Positions 1-13,988 of a DNA stretch of 64,000 nt are shown piece by piece. Every line of letters begins with the position of its first letter. The stretch's first letter is position 1. Below the pieces are notes generated by a model. That model was not told the DNA's origin. It did no database searches and saw only the letters and a program-made list of their open reading frames with translations. Origin of the DNA: Eutypella sp. D-1 (taxonomy: Eukaryota > Ascomycota > Sordariomycetes > Xylariales > Diatrypaceae); the NCBI GenBank assembly GCA_023313575.1, contig JAJTTP010000002.1:930001-994000 (forward strand), given 5' to 3'. Both the position numbers and the translations under genes were made by a program.

Positions 1-581
1 GCCAGGCGGCCGTCAGCCCGGGACAGTCCGTCGTGGTCATGGGCGCGGGGCCCGTGGGACTGCTGTGCGCGGCCGTGGCGCGCGCCTTCGGCGCCTCCAC
101 CGTCGTCTCCGTCGACATCGTGCAGTCGAAGCTGGACTTCGCGCGGTCCTTCTGCTCCACGCACGTGTACGCGAGCCAGCGGGTGTCGGCGGAGGAGAAC
201 GCGGCCAATATCCGGCGGGAGGCCGGGTTGCCCGAGGGCGCGGACGCCGTCATCGACGCCAGCGGCGCCGAGCCCAGTATCCAGGCCAGCCTGCACGTCG
301 TGCGCAACGGCGGCGTCTACGTGCAGGGCGGCATGGGCCGCTCCGACGTCACTTTCCCCATCATGGCCCTCTGCCTCAAGGAGGTCACTGCCAAAGGCAG
401 CTTCCGCTACGGCAGCGGCGACTACAAGCTCGCTGTCGACCTCGTCGCCTCCGCCCGCGTCGACGTCAAGCGCCTTGTCAGCGGCGTCGTCCCCTTCGCC
501 CAGGCCGAGGAGGCCTTCGCCAAGGTAAAGGAGGGCGAGGTCATCAAGATGCTCATCGCCGGCCCCAACGAGAAGATCTGA
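1..581 (+). CDS. xdhA: Xylitol dehydrogenase, 3' part (zinc-type MDR family)
   Basis: Only the C-terminal 192 residues are in the window; the open frame runs in from position 3, so the N-terminal zinc-binding catalytic half (about 160-170 residues in this family) lies to the left. Visible are the Rossmann glycine motif GAGPVGLL, then the acidic residue of VSVDI, which in this family favours NAD over NADP, then a DASGAEPS segment and the stretch YVQGGMGR..FPIMA, which resembles fungal xylitol dehydrogenases more than sorbitol or L-arabitol dehydrogenases. The family oxidises xylitol to D-xylulose in cytosolic pentose catabolism. The stop at 579-581 is followed by an AT-rich trailer. The GTG and ATG codons near 33-41 are internal. 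Sorbitol or L-arabitol dehydrogenase remains an alternative because the substrate-binding half is missing. Confidence 0.85.
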   Translation, partial: QAAVSPGQSVVVMGAGPVGLLCAAVARAFGASTVVSVDIVQSKLDFARSFCSTHVYASQRVSAEENAANIRREAGLPEGADAVIDASGAEPSIQASLHVVRNGGVYVQGGMGRSDVTFPIMALCLKEVTAKGSFRYGSGDYKLAVDLVASARVDVKRLVSGVVPFAQAEEAFAKVKEGEVIKMLIAGPNEKI

Positions 582-597
582 GCGGGGTGCTAGTGTG

Positions 598-1202
598 ATA
601 ATCTTTTTATCTCAATGGGCAGACTTCGCCCCAGACATGCATTTCTTATCATAAATAAAATAAGGTCAAGGAAGTGGGCTAGATGGGTGGGTAGTTGTGG
701 GATTTGCATCTAATGACTTCTTGAATAAATCGTGGCGAAAGGGCATCATCGGGCGGTTCAGGGCGGGAGGTCGTGGAGCGGCGGTGTGTGCATAAGTGAT
801 TGGTAAGATGGCATGTAGTCGGTGCTGGGTTATCTTGAAAATACATAATTTACGACTTTTTTTTTTCTGTCCACGCACCATGCCGGGAACTCATACTGCT
901 GATTTGCTGTTCGATTAAAACCTGCAGCTGCTCTTGTGCTGTGCTTACACGCCGATGTATATGATCGAAACAATGTTTAATCCTAAGCCATTTCGAAAAT
1001 GAAAATCCACGACGGATTGAGCGGTGCAATAGCTTCAATGACAACAATTGTATTGCTCGTCAAAGAGCCAGCTAAGCCACATTCTTGTACATGTAGACAT
1101 GGCGTCGCTTAAGCCTATATATACTTTTTTTTTAGCATACCTGCTATTCCCCAATTAACCTCCCCCCCGCCAAACCCTTCGCTTGATTCACCTAATCCAT
1201 GC
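598..1202. other. Convergent intergenic spacer
   Basis: This lies between the 3' ends of the xylitol dehydrogenase (plus strand) and the beta-mannosidase (minus strand). It is AT-rich with short T/A runs, fitting the two 3' untranslated regions. The small ORFs here have no recognisable content. Confidence 0.6.
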
Positions 1203-3840
1203 CTAGTATCTGGTACCGAAGACGGTGCCCTCGTGGACGCCGCGGACGGGGATCTCCACCGTCTCGCCAGGGACGAGATCAACGAGGTTATCACCAAAGA
1301 CAACCGCGTCGTCGCCGTCGCTGCGCTCGAGGGCGAGGCCCTTGACAGGGACCTCAGCGCTGACCCTCACGACCCCCGTATTCCCGCCCGGCTCAGCCAG
1401 TCTGAGCTCCGCGCGCAGCTCCCGGGGTTTCTGCAGGTGCAGGTACTTGAGGGGTTCGGGCCAGTTGACGTAGCGGGCGAGCTGGACGCCGTCGGCGGCG
1501 CGGACGAGGTACGTGGCGACGACGGTGCGGGGCTCGTCGCCGGAGCGGCGGACGGGGACCTCGAGGGCCGCGACCTCGGTGCTGCGGTTGCGTTGCAGCG
1601 TCAGGCGGCGCGCGAGGACGGACTCGTGGGTCCGCTCGCCCGTCTCGACGTCCCAGGCGCGCAGCACGACGTCGACGTCCACGACGTCGTCGCGGGGCAG
1701 CAGGTTCGAGGCCCAGACCTCGATCTCGGTCGTGGTGCGCACGCCGGTGCGGCTGTGGCGGTGCTCCGGGTCCGGGTGTCGGTGCTCGCGGCGCGTCATG
1801 CCGAGGGTCAGGTCTGCCATCTCGCGCCGCACCGTGTAGTACGCGTGCTTGGGGCGCAGGTAGTAGTCGGCGATGGACCAGCTGGTGACGGGCCAGCAGT
1901 CGTTGGTCTGCCAGACGAGGGCGCCGGCGCAGTACTCGCGCCCGGGCCCGCGCCACTGCCGCTTCCACAGCCGGTACGCGCTCGCGAGGCATTCGGCCTG
2001 CATCAGCTGTGTGGCGTAGACGAAGGCCTCGAGCGGGTCCGGTGCGTACCGCAGGTTCTCCACCAGGTACAGCGCGATGCGGCGCTCGTGGCCGTCGGCC
2101 TTGTTGTGGAAGTCCACCGTCGACGACTGCGCGTAGCGGTCCGGGTCGTTGCGCCCGCACGGCAGGAACGCGTCGATCGTACGGATGTCCGGGAACGCCT
2201 CCATCCCGAACTCCGATACGAACCGCCCCACCAGCGCGTCGAAGTTCTGGTACTTCTCCTGCGTCCCGTGCCACACGTTCCACTGGTGGATGTCGCCCAC
2301 CGTAGGGTCCTTCGTGTCCTTGCCGCCCCACGGGCTGCCCGGGTGGTAGGGGACGCGGGGCACGAGCGCCGCGCACGTCTCCGGCAGGATCTTCTCGTAG
2401 ATGTAACGGGCAGGGAAGTCGGTACGGAGCCAGCTCTCGGGGTCGGGGTCGTCCTTATTCCAGGTCAGATTGTAACTCTCGGCGACCTGGTAGTCCTCGT
2501 TGTTGCCGGCATAGATGACGATGCTAGGGTGGTGGCGCAGCAGCCGCACATTCTCCTCGGCCTCGCGCCGGATCGACTCCAACAGTTCCGGCCACGCTGG
2601 GTAGTTGCCGCATCCGAACATGAAGTCCTGCCACACCAGAATGCCGAATTCGTCGCACGCGTCGTAGAACGCCTGCTCTTCGTAGATACCACCCCCCCAG
2701 ACCCGGATCATGAACTGATTTCCGTCGGCCACCAGTTTGACCCAATCGCGGTACCGCTCCTTGCTGATGCGGGGCACGAAGTTGTCCGCCGGGATCCAGT
2801 TGCTGCCGCCGCAGAAGATAGGGATATTGTTCACCTCGAAGAAAAACGAGGTACCCGGCTGTCCTTCGAGCGGTCTCTGGATGAGCTCGGCCCGGCGGAA
2901 GCCCGTCTTCTTGGCCTTCGTGTCAACCTCCTTGCCCTCGCCATCCTCTAACGTCGCCTTGATAGTATATAGCGGCTGCTTGCCATACCGGGTGGGGTAC
3001 CACAACTCGGGATCGGGGATTTTGAAGGTCGCGCTTGAACCGGCATCCACGATCTCGCTTGCTACAGAACTGTCGTTGAGAGATATGCCATACCGCACCT
3101 TGGAGGCGGTGCCTTCCGTAGGGGCATGCACCGTTACGGTGGCAAACTTGAGTGACTCGTCGACATCAACGTCGGCCCAGAGATCCGTAATGCGAGACTC
3201 GTAGACCTCCAAGTTGATAGGTCTCCACGGACCGCAGGTCAGCAAGGTAGGGCCCCAATCCCAGCCCTAAGGACAGTCAGTATGAGTCTGTGTCTAGAAG
3301 ATATATAGTGCAACATACCCAATGGTACTGGGACTTTCGAACCGCCAGTCTCGAATTGTCGCCGTTCCAAACAAGCCAGGTGTGATCTGGGTATTTCTCG
3401 ACCAGTTCCCAGCCCCTGAGGTAAGCGCTATCGAACGTGATGACGAGCTCGTTGTCCCCATCCTTGTGCAGGACCTCGGTGACGTCAACGCGTTCCGGGA
3501 GGAACATGTTCTCGGACTTGAGGATGGTCTTTCCGTTCAACACGACCGTCGCGAAGGTATCTAACCCGTCGAAAGCAAGGACAGCCTTCGCAGAACCCCC
3601 TCCGCTGGCGGCGGACGACGGAGAGGGGAAGGTGGTCCGGTAGACCCAGACGGCCTCGCCGACCCACTGGACCTCGAGCTCATTCTTGCCGATATAAGGG
3701 TCGGGAATGAGCTTGTGCGCCAGAAGGTCCAGGTGCACGTTGGTGGGGAATTGACTGACGGGGAGGTACTCGCTGCCCTCCTTGTCCGCCTGCTTGAACT
3801 CCCAGTTCTTGTCGATGGGGATCACGCTGCGGGGTGTCAT
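1203..3840 (-). CDS. mndB: Beta-mannosidase, GH2 family, intracellular type B
   Basis: Two exons, 3840-3319 and 3266-1203, encode 861 residues; the 52-nt intron 3267-3318 starts GTATGT, ends TTAG and is phase 0. Splicing joins QYHW to GWDWGP, a signature of GH2 beta-mannosidases, which confirms the junction. The N-terminal half is the sugar-binding jelly roll (WVGEAVWVYRT, FDGLDTFATVVLNG). The (beta/alpha)8 domain carries the acid/base Glu in YAGNNED (about residue 431) and the nucleophile Glu in VSEFGMEAFP (about residue 526). The enzyme releases mannose from the non-reducing end of manno-oligosaccharides. There is no signal peptide after the chosen ATG, as expected for the cytosolic type B enzyme. 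A longer in-frame start at 4050 adds 70 low-complexity residues without family similarity, so I chose 3840. The length is close to fungal type B enzymes (about 840-860). Confidence 0.93.
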
Positions 3841-6046
3841 GGCGTGTGGTGGCGCGCCGTGTACGCAAGACAGCGCAGTCTTACTTGAGTGACCGATTTC
3901 TCCCTGTTGGGAACCACGAGAACCAGAATCTCGGGACGAACACACAGCGCTGCTGCGGCAATGGAGACAGATATGTAGATCGGTCGTCTGGGCTATAGAG
4001 ATGTTGGATTGGCGTTCGGACTCCGATGACCGGTGCCGCTGCTCGGACATGGAAGGCTTGATTAACTACTTCCGAAGTAGGAATTTGCTTACAGTCAGGC
4101 CGTACGAGGAATGAATACTCCAGGAAGCAAAGTCCACAGTTCCGTAACGGCCACTTGGGGAAGAGAAAGAAGGAGCAGACAGAGGGAGTAGGAGTCTTAT
4201 ACTTATTGTCCTTAAACACTCGATGGAAAATAGACAACGATTGTCGTTCGACCTGTAGCCGCGGCTCTTTTCCTCGTCACATCTAGCGCCAGGTATTTAA
4301 CTAGGTCGCTTTCGAGATTCACATTGGGTGGAATGTAAGGTTGTTAAAACCTTACCTTTATGCTTCAGAGTTGTGAGGTTACGGCGAGAGGCGGGGCATC
4401 ATCCGCCGAGATGGATCGCATTCATGGCGTACCCCTGGGCATGTGTACCTACAATCCCTGCCATTCCATACCCAAGTGGAGGGGTGCAGCCAACTGCAGA
4501 TTTGCGGATAGGGCAGGCACAATAGACGATGACCCGAGGGGGAACAACTACTAGAACTCTAACATACTACCCGGAACCCGTAGATGTGTGTATACTAAAC
4601 CTTGGAACTAAACTTAGTGTATAGATCCACGGAAACTTCCAACGTCTAGAATCAATAAGCCTAGTAGCGGGCTACGGCGCTATAGCACTTAGCAAGGAAG
4701 GCATTGATGGCTTTGCCATTTAGTTTTATGTCTGCTGTGCCTCGGCATATTCTTCTTAAATGCAGGATATTAATGATCGGATGGAACTGAGGTCGGGCCA
4801 GGCGACGAGGACCTCAACTCTATACATACGTAACGACAATTTGCGCGCCTATAAAATCTCATCGTTCCTCTCTCTAAGCCCCGCAAAGACAGCGAAGGTC
4901 TCGAATTTCTTTAGTAACTTAAAAGTAAAAGCTTCAGGTAGGTAGGGTGTATGTATAGCATACTTAGCATTTCACGTCCATTGGACTAAATGAAAAACCC
5001 CCCACCATTCAACAACTGCGGGGAATAGGCCTCCGTTAACCCCTTTTAGGCTAAGATGTTAGTTATACCTAGTCGCTGCGCTTATACGCTGCAAGTCCCC
5101 CATCTTTGCCATCCTAGTACGCCAAGCGCGTTTTTGAGACCCATCTCATCTCATCTCCTGACAAGTTGTTGAGGAAATATGGTGGGGGGGCATTCGAACG
5201 CTGTGTACGTTTCCGACGAAAAAAATGGCGAATGAATGGCTGCCCTACAATGTTTGTAGCAATCCTCGTTCTTGTCTCGGAGAATTTGCGTCATAACTCT
5301 ATGTATGTATCTATGCTACTTACTTGGGTACACAGAGCTATAAATAAAATACCCCCCACTCAAAAGCGCCTATGGGATAGATACATCCGTAGATCGGTGG
5401 TAGGCGGCGCCGCGGTACCGGAAGGAGGGTGCTCTACCGACAATCGCGGAGCTTCCTCGTCTAGGAAAACCGGCAGCCGCGCTGGCACAGCTGGAGCTGC
5501 ATTGCATGCAAGATGGCAAGGCAAGGCAAGGCAAGGATTCTTTCTCATCACGATACGAGAGACATATCCATTCTTCATGTTATGTTCATTAGGTAGGTAG
5601 GGGGTAGACTTATCATTACTTTCTTCCATCGTAGCCCCCCCTCCCCCTTCTCTCTCCGACTCTCTGACGGAGAAAGAGAGAGAGGGGGGGCTTTCCCAAT
5701 TATATATTTCAAGGACAAGAACAAGAACAGGAACAAGAGAAAACGTGACACAATCAGCCAAAAAAACACGCTGATCCAACCTCTTAACGCCGCAGTAAGA
5801 AGAAAACGAAAGTGCGCCTCGCAAAGCAAGAAAGGTATCAGACAAGAACAACATAGGCTCCGGGGCCTCCCCGTCCCATTTCCATTCAATCCATGGCCCG
5901 CGTTCCCAGTCCCCTAAATCCCAATGCCACATTGTCGACGGGATCCGGCCCCAGCACGTACGAAGAAGAAAAAACGAACCACCCACCTCCCCACCCCCTA
6001 AAGGAACTGCTGCACATTATTACGGCTGGGAGCGCACTCGCCAAGC
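3841..6046. other. Intergenic region, beta-mannosidase promoter side
   Basis: About 2.2 kb between the start of the beta-mannosidase and the 3' end of the Rab gene. It holds the beta-mannosidase promoter and leader, two AGGTAGGT repeats (4936-4947, 5591-5600) and purine/pyrimidine-rich tracts around 5630-5690. ORFs of up to 208 codons at 5360-5986 are low-complexity and show no domain; I see no gene. Confidence 0.5.
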
Positions 6047-7150
<1,104 letters not shown>

Positions 7151-9800
7151 GCTGCCGAGCTCCTGCAATGCCCTCTTGTCAATCTCATGGCCCGAGTCGC
7201 AGCGTTTTCAGAATTGCAAAGTATAGTGCGTGCTGGTCTATATACCTGGTCGCCAGCCGTGCCAGTGCTCTCCTCGCTGGCAGCCGATAAACGGCGTGGG
7301 CGCGTCATCTTGATATCGAGATTATTAAATTTCCTATATTATTGTTCGCTCGGATGTGCACTTCAATTTGCTCAGTCGCGGAGTCGATGATGTGGCATTC
7401 ACGCGATCGTGCGACGATAGAGGTTCGTTCCAGCTCGTTCCAGTTTGGCTGGAATTAAGTAAATTGGGGGGGGGGGGGGGGGCTCCTCCCTTTGCGGACT
7501 GTCGGCGGCCGGAACACAATATGACAACCAATCGTAATCGTAATCGTAATTTTGATCGTTTTGACAGCTACAGAAGTGCGTTTGTAATTTGGTGCCACTT
7601 CGGCGGGCGTACTTGGGCGGGACTCGATGTAATTGTGGTCTCTGTTGTTTCTTCTTGTTGATGTTGTTGGTGTTGTTGGTGTTAATGTTTGGTGGTCGGA
7701 CTTGTAACGTTATCAGTTTCCGGTTTGTTTAATGTTAATTGACAGCAGCTTGAAACCCCCGGTGCCACTACTTGTAGCACCTGGGCAGTCTATGTAGGTA
7801 CATACTACTTGGTAAGTAATAATAGTACGTACGCGTACGAGGAACCTTCGGTACTGTGTTCCTTCCACTTAAAGTAAAATGTCTATGGGGGGTACCTACT
7901 TCCATTAAGAGGTTGCATTCAAGGTTCATTCCCTCATGTGCCCGGGTGTCAATCTACATACATAGTACGTGCCAAGTTTGCGACAAGCATGTGATAGGCA
8001 AAACCTATACTTAAAGTACCTCTTACGTACGGAGCTGAGCTGACGGAGTCTACTCCATACCTACATGCTTAGGTAGGTAGAGAAGTAGACATCATGTGCC
8101 CTTCGCTATTCTATAACGGAAAGAGACGAAAGGAAAAGGGCAGAAAAGAAGAAAAGGGGACATATCAAATACTCAATCCGGGATCCCGAAGACGATCAAT
8201 GGCCATCAGGTCTCCATACTCGTCCATTTTCGTCCAAACTGTTGAACGGTATATCGTGAGGGGGAGCCCGCCAACCTGTCCCTCCTTTCATTCCTTACGC
8301 ATCGTGACGCACAAACCGGCTTAGTTTTTACATAGTCCTACATAGAGCGGAGGGGCGGTGAAAATGCGCTGGCCATTCCTACTCCACTCTTCCCCTTTCC
8401 CTGCGTGAACTCGCATTACGGCGGATATATGATCGCGGGCGAATTACGGCGGCGGCGTCGCTCTGGCCTTCTGTGGCCAGCTGGATCTTGGCAACTACTA
8501 GACCCGGGCAAGACGCACATTCGGTCATCTTGCGCTCCACCCCGCTATATATACCTATTGGATAACCTTGGTTCTGCATCGCCCACCGATCATATGGCTA
8601 GCACCGTGGTTGGGCAGGCATATCAACTATGATGCGGCGGCACATAAAGTTGAACCCACTGGCGAGGTTGGACCCTACAGGCGCCCCGCCAATAGTTAGG
8701 ATTCTGTTCGCAAGAAAGCTATCAATCGACTCCCCCCCCCCCCTTTCTTTTTTAGAGCATATGGTCTTTCCGTAAAGACTATGAGGAGGTGAGGATACTC
8801 CCACTACATGCAAGCACGATTGATTCCGTCAGTCACGATCAAGGCACGCCATTACGATGCCCACTGGTGTGCTGCACAAATAGAAGCCCCAACTCCCGGA
8901 CCGGAGCCCAGCGGGGTCATCATGTGGATCCTGCCGCCCGAAATCCCCCGTGCCGGACTGCCGGTACCCGTCATCGGCTCTAGTCCGTGTCGTCAGGCAT
9001 TGTATAAAGCGGGGGGCTGTCCATTACGTCAATGTTGACACAGAGTGCTGAACCCCCCCTCCTAACCACCCGACCGTGTTAAGCGCTGTGTGTTTTGCTT
9101 CCTGCGCCGGTGGAGGCACGGTACATATTCGCTACTAAAAGAATAAAGGAGACTAGTAATCGCCCGTGCAGGTTTGTTCGGGAAGAGGAGCCAACGGCCC
9201 ATCCCGGAGGGTGAGGCGTTGTGGAAGGATCAAAGTACTTTATGCCAATAGCATGCGAGCTCGAAGCGGTTACATCTCTTCGAGATACATCGATCGGAAA
9301 CTGTTGTTGGGGAGCTGATCTTTGGCTTGTCTATCTCGAGGTTGACAACCTACTATTCGGTGGTGGCAATGATCCCTAGAGCGAACCATTGGCGTAGACC
9401 ATCTTCACTGCTGGATGCGAGCACCGCATTTCGTCTCTCGTCAAGCCATTGTCGCACTGGGACCTTCCATAAGCGCACTCAAGACATTTGTACTCAACGT
9501 GTCTAGATGACTAAATCGTCATGAATACCCAACTTGTAGCCGAGGCTCAAACACGGCAGTCGTGCTGTCTGTGTCGTTACAGGCCGGCATTCTTGATTGA
9601 ATATTCTGACGTCCTGTCCCCAGTCAGGAGACGTTCGGGCTGAGAACCTGATTACCCACATACTCTTCTTACACAATATGCCGTGCATGCTATATTCTAT
9701 GTGTCTACGACTATGCTGATTATTCTAAAGGTCTAACCCGCTCCAGATCAGTTGTTTCGCAACACCATAAAAAGCACTTTACTAAATGCTATTCCATACA
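7151..9800. other. Intergenic region, about 2.65 kb, no gene seen
   Basis: Upstream of the Rab gene and downstream of the P450. It contains a 17-nt G run (7466-7482), a short AATCGT hexamer repeat (7530-7550), GTTGTTG-type repeats (7661-7690) and an AGGTAGGTAG motif (8071-8080). Several 60-100-codon ORFs overlap one another on both strands, which argues against any being coding. Confidence 0.5.
7466..7482 (+). repeat. 17-nt poly-G tract
   Basis: An uninterrupted run of 17 G residues in the Rab upstream region, with the AATCGT hexamer repeat 48 bp further on. Such tracts are length-unstable and prone to sequencing error; no function is implied. Confidence 0.9.
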
Positions 9801-11674
9801 CTACCTAGCCAGCGCTTTGAGTCTCACGTACGGCGTGTCGGGCTCGCGGAATATCTTCTCGGTGGCCTTCATGGACCGCAGGTCTTCCGGCAAGGGGAGG
9901 AACTCGAAGTTCAGGACCAGCAGCACGATGAAGACGCGAAACTCCATGTAGGCTAGCCTTCGTCCTGGTTTGGGGGGAGCCATCGGTATCAATAATCGTC
10001 ACATCGCAGGGCAACTCAAACATATTGGGGGTTGGGGGTGCAGCTATACTTACCGAAACAACCTCTATACCCTCCGCCGAAGGCCAGCGACGGTATAGCG
10101 TGAGAATTGAACGTCTCTTTTTCCGTGACTTCGTCCTTGACTAGCCACCTCTTCGGTTCGAAGCGGTCGAGATCGCGGCCGGCTGTGGATTGGAGACCGT
10201 CTCCGACCCTGATCACAGCGGACCGGCTGCTAGGAGAGCGCCTCGATTCCTCGACATAAACAGGCGAATGGTCGACGTGGTAGTTCATGAGCACCTCGGC
10301 GCCCTTCGGTATCTTGCAGCCCAGAATCTCCGTATCCACTAGGGCCTGGCGGAGGTTGGCCTTTGCGGTCCCTGCGAGCCGGAAGCTTTCCTCGCACGCG
10401 GCATCGAGATAGGGGATGTCGGTCTTGAGAATGTCCTCGAGGGAGGGCTGGCCGGGACCCGGAAAGGCGGACTTCAGGACGGCGCGCAGCTCTGCCTGGA
10501 CCGCTGGGTAAAAATCCATGAACATTGCGAACCAGGAGAGGGTATTGGCGGTGGAATCATGGCCCTAGGATCCGGTGTTAACAAGCCGCAGGAGGAATCG
10601 TAGAAACAGGCATTAGGGCCAAGACAAAAAAAAAGAAAGAAAACGCACCCCGTTAAGCATAACAAACATCTCATCGAGCATCTTCACATCCTGTGTCGGA
10701 TCAGTGGGCACCTTCCCAGCCTTCTTGGCCTCGAGCATCTGCCGCCGAAGAACAAGATCCATCATACAAGTATCGAGCTCGTCAGCCTCCAGCTTCCCCA
10801 GCTCGAGGCGCTGGAACCTGTCGACTCCCTTTTTCATAGCCTGCTGGATCTCCGAGGTGATGTTTCCCCGGAGTTTGCGGTGACGCGGCGTGTAAGTTAG
10901 GAGCTTCTGGGCCCACTTGGGAATGTTCATGTTGCTGTTCCAAACGATAGAATCGGTCAAGAAGTTGACACCCTCCTTGAGCCACGCACAAGGAGGGGGC
11001 TCGCGCAGCTCGTTCCCTTCAAGTTGGCACTCTAGCTTTCGGGCTTGATACTTCGTCATGCCAGGCTTCTCCCCAATAAGGGCAACCCAGATGGCGTCCA
11101 GCGTCGCGTCCTTGATGTCCTCGTCGATCTTGAAAGGGGCCTCCTTATACAGAGTCGACGTTTTGAGGCGCCAGAGCTCAACCAATTCTAGAGCAGCCTC
11201 GTACATGTTTGGCAAGGTGGCCCTGCGCAGAAAGTCGGGGCCCATGACATCGACCCACAAGCGCTTCTGCGCCTTCAGCTCCGGCGTGGTGAACTGGCTG
11301 AGGGTGCCGTGCGGAAACATGGGGGAGATGAAATCGATCGACATCTGGGCCTTGTCGAACTCCTTGTTGCGGCGGTTCACGATGTCCTCGATCTCCCGGG
11401 GGTCGTCCAGGATGACCAGCGGTTTGCGCAGGAGCCCGGGGAACAGGAGCTGGGCGATCGGCGTGCCCAATCTTCCCGTCGTGACGTCCAGAATAGGCTG
11501 CGTCGACTGGTGTTCTGACGCGACGAGTCGAGCCAGATCGGGGACGTCGCCGAGAATTCGATTTGCCGACTCCTTGTTATACGGGATGCCTGGATATGGG
11601 TTCGGATACAGCTTGCGCCGCGCCCAGATGAGCACGGCAACAAGAGACAAACCAAGTAGACCGTACAACAGCAT
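9801..11674 (-). CDS. Cytochrome P450 monooxygenase, membrane-anchored
   Basis: Three exons, 11674-10649, 10564-10054 and 9964-9801, encode 566 residues; introns are 84 and 89 nt. An N-terminal hydrophobic segment (LLYGLLGLSLVAVLIWA) followed by basic residues and the proline hinge PNPYPGIP marks an ER-anchored class II P450. The I-helix has GHDSTANT (343-350), ExxR is EESFR (401-404), the PERF-like motif is FEPKRW (477-482), and the heme loop FGGGYRGCFG (504-513) has its Cys ligand at 511. Splicing through the second intron restores CFG-RRLAYME, as expected for the L-helix. The I-helix has Ser-Thr in place of the usual Thr-Thr. The CYP family cannot be assigned by eye, and no polyketide, terpene or peptide synthase lies nearby, so substrate and pathway are unknown. 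Confidence 0.93.
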
Positions 11675-11783
11675 GGTGCATGCTGGATGTCGAAGTGTTG
11701 TAAGGTTTAGTTGAGCGTTTGGCTCACGAGAATGGGACAGCTCCTTCTATTGGAAACGGAACTACGGTAGTCTCTGAACATAA

Positions 11784-11793
11784 GTTATATATA
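11784..11793 (-). promoter_or_regulatory. Candidate TATA box of the P450 gene
   Basis: TATATATAAC on the minus strand, about 110 bp upstream of the P450 ATG at 11674. Spacing and sequence fit a fungal core promoter; no transcription evidence is available. Confidence 0.4.
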
Positions 11794-11799
11794 TCTTTG

Positions 11800-13988
11800 T
11801 TGCATCAAAATCTTCGAATCTGGAGGTGAGAGACCGTGCATGAGCGACAGGAAGCACCCTTTCATTCCTGAAGGACCAGGGACACTACGCTTACCGTGGT
11901 CGTCACCAACGATGTTGCATGTAGGCTGGCTTGCCGGTCAAGTTTACCTCTGCTAAGTCCCCCGGTTGCCAGGTCCACGGGTCGCTTATATAACACATAA
12001 CTAGAAGAAGACGCCGTGAGATTATAGGCGCCCCATAGCGCGCCCCGGGCTCCACAAGCTGAAGGCCCTAGGCCCTACGGTGTATCAGGCGAGGGTGAAG
12101 TACCTATAATTCATGGGGCTATTCATGGGGGGAAGAATCCTAGGCTTTTCCAAAAGAAGGCAACAATGTGGTCTATTGTCTTCGCCTATATACGTACGTA
12201 GGTACTAGCAGTGGGATGCTGGTGAATATCCCTAGATTCGTCGCTAACGACTGTTACCGGTCTACGTGGTATGGGCCTGTGTTGTAGAGCTATAAATAAT
12301 ACCAGTTAGTCGATTGGACCCCGCCCCTGTCAGATTAAAATGATCCGCGCATGGTATATTCCAAGGTTGGCCAAACACGTATCAGTCGGCCCAATATAAT
12401 AAAGCAAGGAGTGTGCTTGGGCGTAGCGCAATATGTATGTGAAGGGATGGTCGGGGTCATCATAACTTCCTTCAGCCCAACATAAACCACCAGAGATTTT
12501 GGAAGAACCTGGAACGACCGATGATTTTTACCAGGCTAATGAAGACGATGTAGCTTGTAAGTAGGTTAAGCGAGAATGGCATCTCCACAGGCAAATTGAC
12601 TAGCACTGCGACCGTGCAAGAATAGTCCAAGAAGCGACGGCCGACAGGATGACTCCGACCAGCTAGAGGGGTTGGCCTGTCATTAGAATTCTTGCGTGAC
12701 ATCCTCATCTAACTACAGGACTTCATAGACTGCCCCCACCCCGAGAAGCCTCGTAGTTCCCCCACCGATGGCCTACGATGCGTGACCGGCCTAGGACGGC
12801 TTCGACAAACGCAAGAAGTCAGTCTCCACGATGCCAATTCCTTCGGTGTTGGCACCGAGAACCACCGCGACACCGTGTATGGCACAATATCTTCGGCCTA
12901 TAAAGCCCCTGTCAAATCATAGCAGCGATCCATAACGAATACTGAGGGGAATTATGATTTGAAATGCTGGAAGGCTACATCCCCGATCAAAGTGCGGGAC
13001 TCGGGTGGGACTCGCGATCCGCCTTGCCTGCTCAGCGAGCACCACTTTCTCTCTAGATTGGGTGCTCCCTGAACGACTCGGGCCATATGCTAGAAGTGAA
13101 AATCATTAGCGATGAGAACACAGTTCCAATTCCGGCCCGGGTCTTCAATTGTTTGGGATTGCCTTGGACGCGGCAGTCGGGGTAGTGAAGCCGAAACGCT
13201 TGTCAACGGATTCCAAAGACGCGTTACTCTCTTAGCGAGGAGCTCTCGCGCGCGATCCTCACGGGCATGGATCTCCGATATGACAACATTCGCGATGCCA
13301 GACTTGCTACTGAAACATGGTAGCCAGAAAATCGGCAGACTCGATGCTGTGAGGACTAGCCGAATATGACAGCTTCGATATTGAGCTGGCACCTTCCTCG
13401 AAATCGTTCCAAGACGTTGTGAGGGCAAGGACTCATCTCACATGAGCGCAAGCCAAGAGAGGCAGTTAGGGGATGGAAGGAAAGGAGAAATGGTAGGCTT
13501 CAAAGAGTGGCATTAGATAGGGGGAAAGCAAGCCTACGCCGATGGCGATCTTTTTGTGGAGCAATTGAATTTACCCCTATTGATGAAACTCTGTGTCGCA
13601 TGTAGAGATGAAATAGTGACCTGGTCATCACTGGAAAAGAGGAATTTACAGTACGATGTTTTAGAGAATACCTCATAACATCAAACCGACCGAGGCAACT
13701 TTTCATCTTGTGTGCGAAAACCATCAATTAGAAGGTGCTTGCTAGTTAAGATGGGCAGGATACGACCGACCACATAGTTGCTTACTTGGAACATGAAGGG
13801 GCGCTATCAATCCCCGCAGGTTTTCGGCTATCCTTTATATTCGCCACGTTGTAACTTCATGCATGTGTATTTTATTCAGTTTATCTATGGGATATGTTGC
13901 CGTGCGACATGCTCCTATGAGCTCTATGTTATCCCCTCCACCATAGCGACGATAATTATTAGTAGAACAACGTTACAAGCAGAATGGA
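11800..13988. other. Intergenic region, about 2.2 kb, no intact gene
   Basis: Between the P450 promoter and the 3' end of the arabinanase. On the minus strand around 12,800-13,430 there are protein-like fragments interrupted by stops and frame changes, so a decayed gene is possible, but I could not connect them to any family. The rest looks non-coding. Confidence 0.4.

Noticed and set aside
1233..2951. 572-codon plus-strand ORF opposite the beta-mannosidase
   Set aside because: It is the antisense of a GC-rich conserved coding exon, is low-complexity (Val/Asp/Arg/Ala) and has no domain.
3277..4050. Longer N-terminus for the beta-mannosidase from ATG 4050
   Set aside because: The 70 extra residues are Ser/Cys-rich without similarity to the family, and ATG 3840 starts exactly at the conserved N-terminus.
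8598..9038. Overlapping 64-76-codon ORFs near 8.6-9.0 kb
   Set aside because: They occur in both directions and several frames with no motif, signal peptide or consistent introns.
9503..9688. 61-codon minus-strand ORF downstream of the P450
   Set aside because: No domain and not in a position to be a further P450 exon, since that gene ends normally at 9801.
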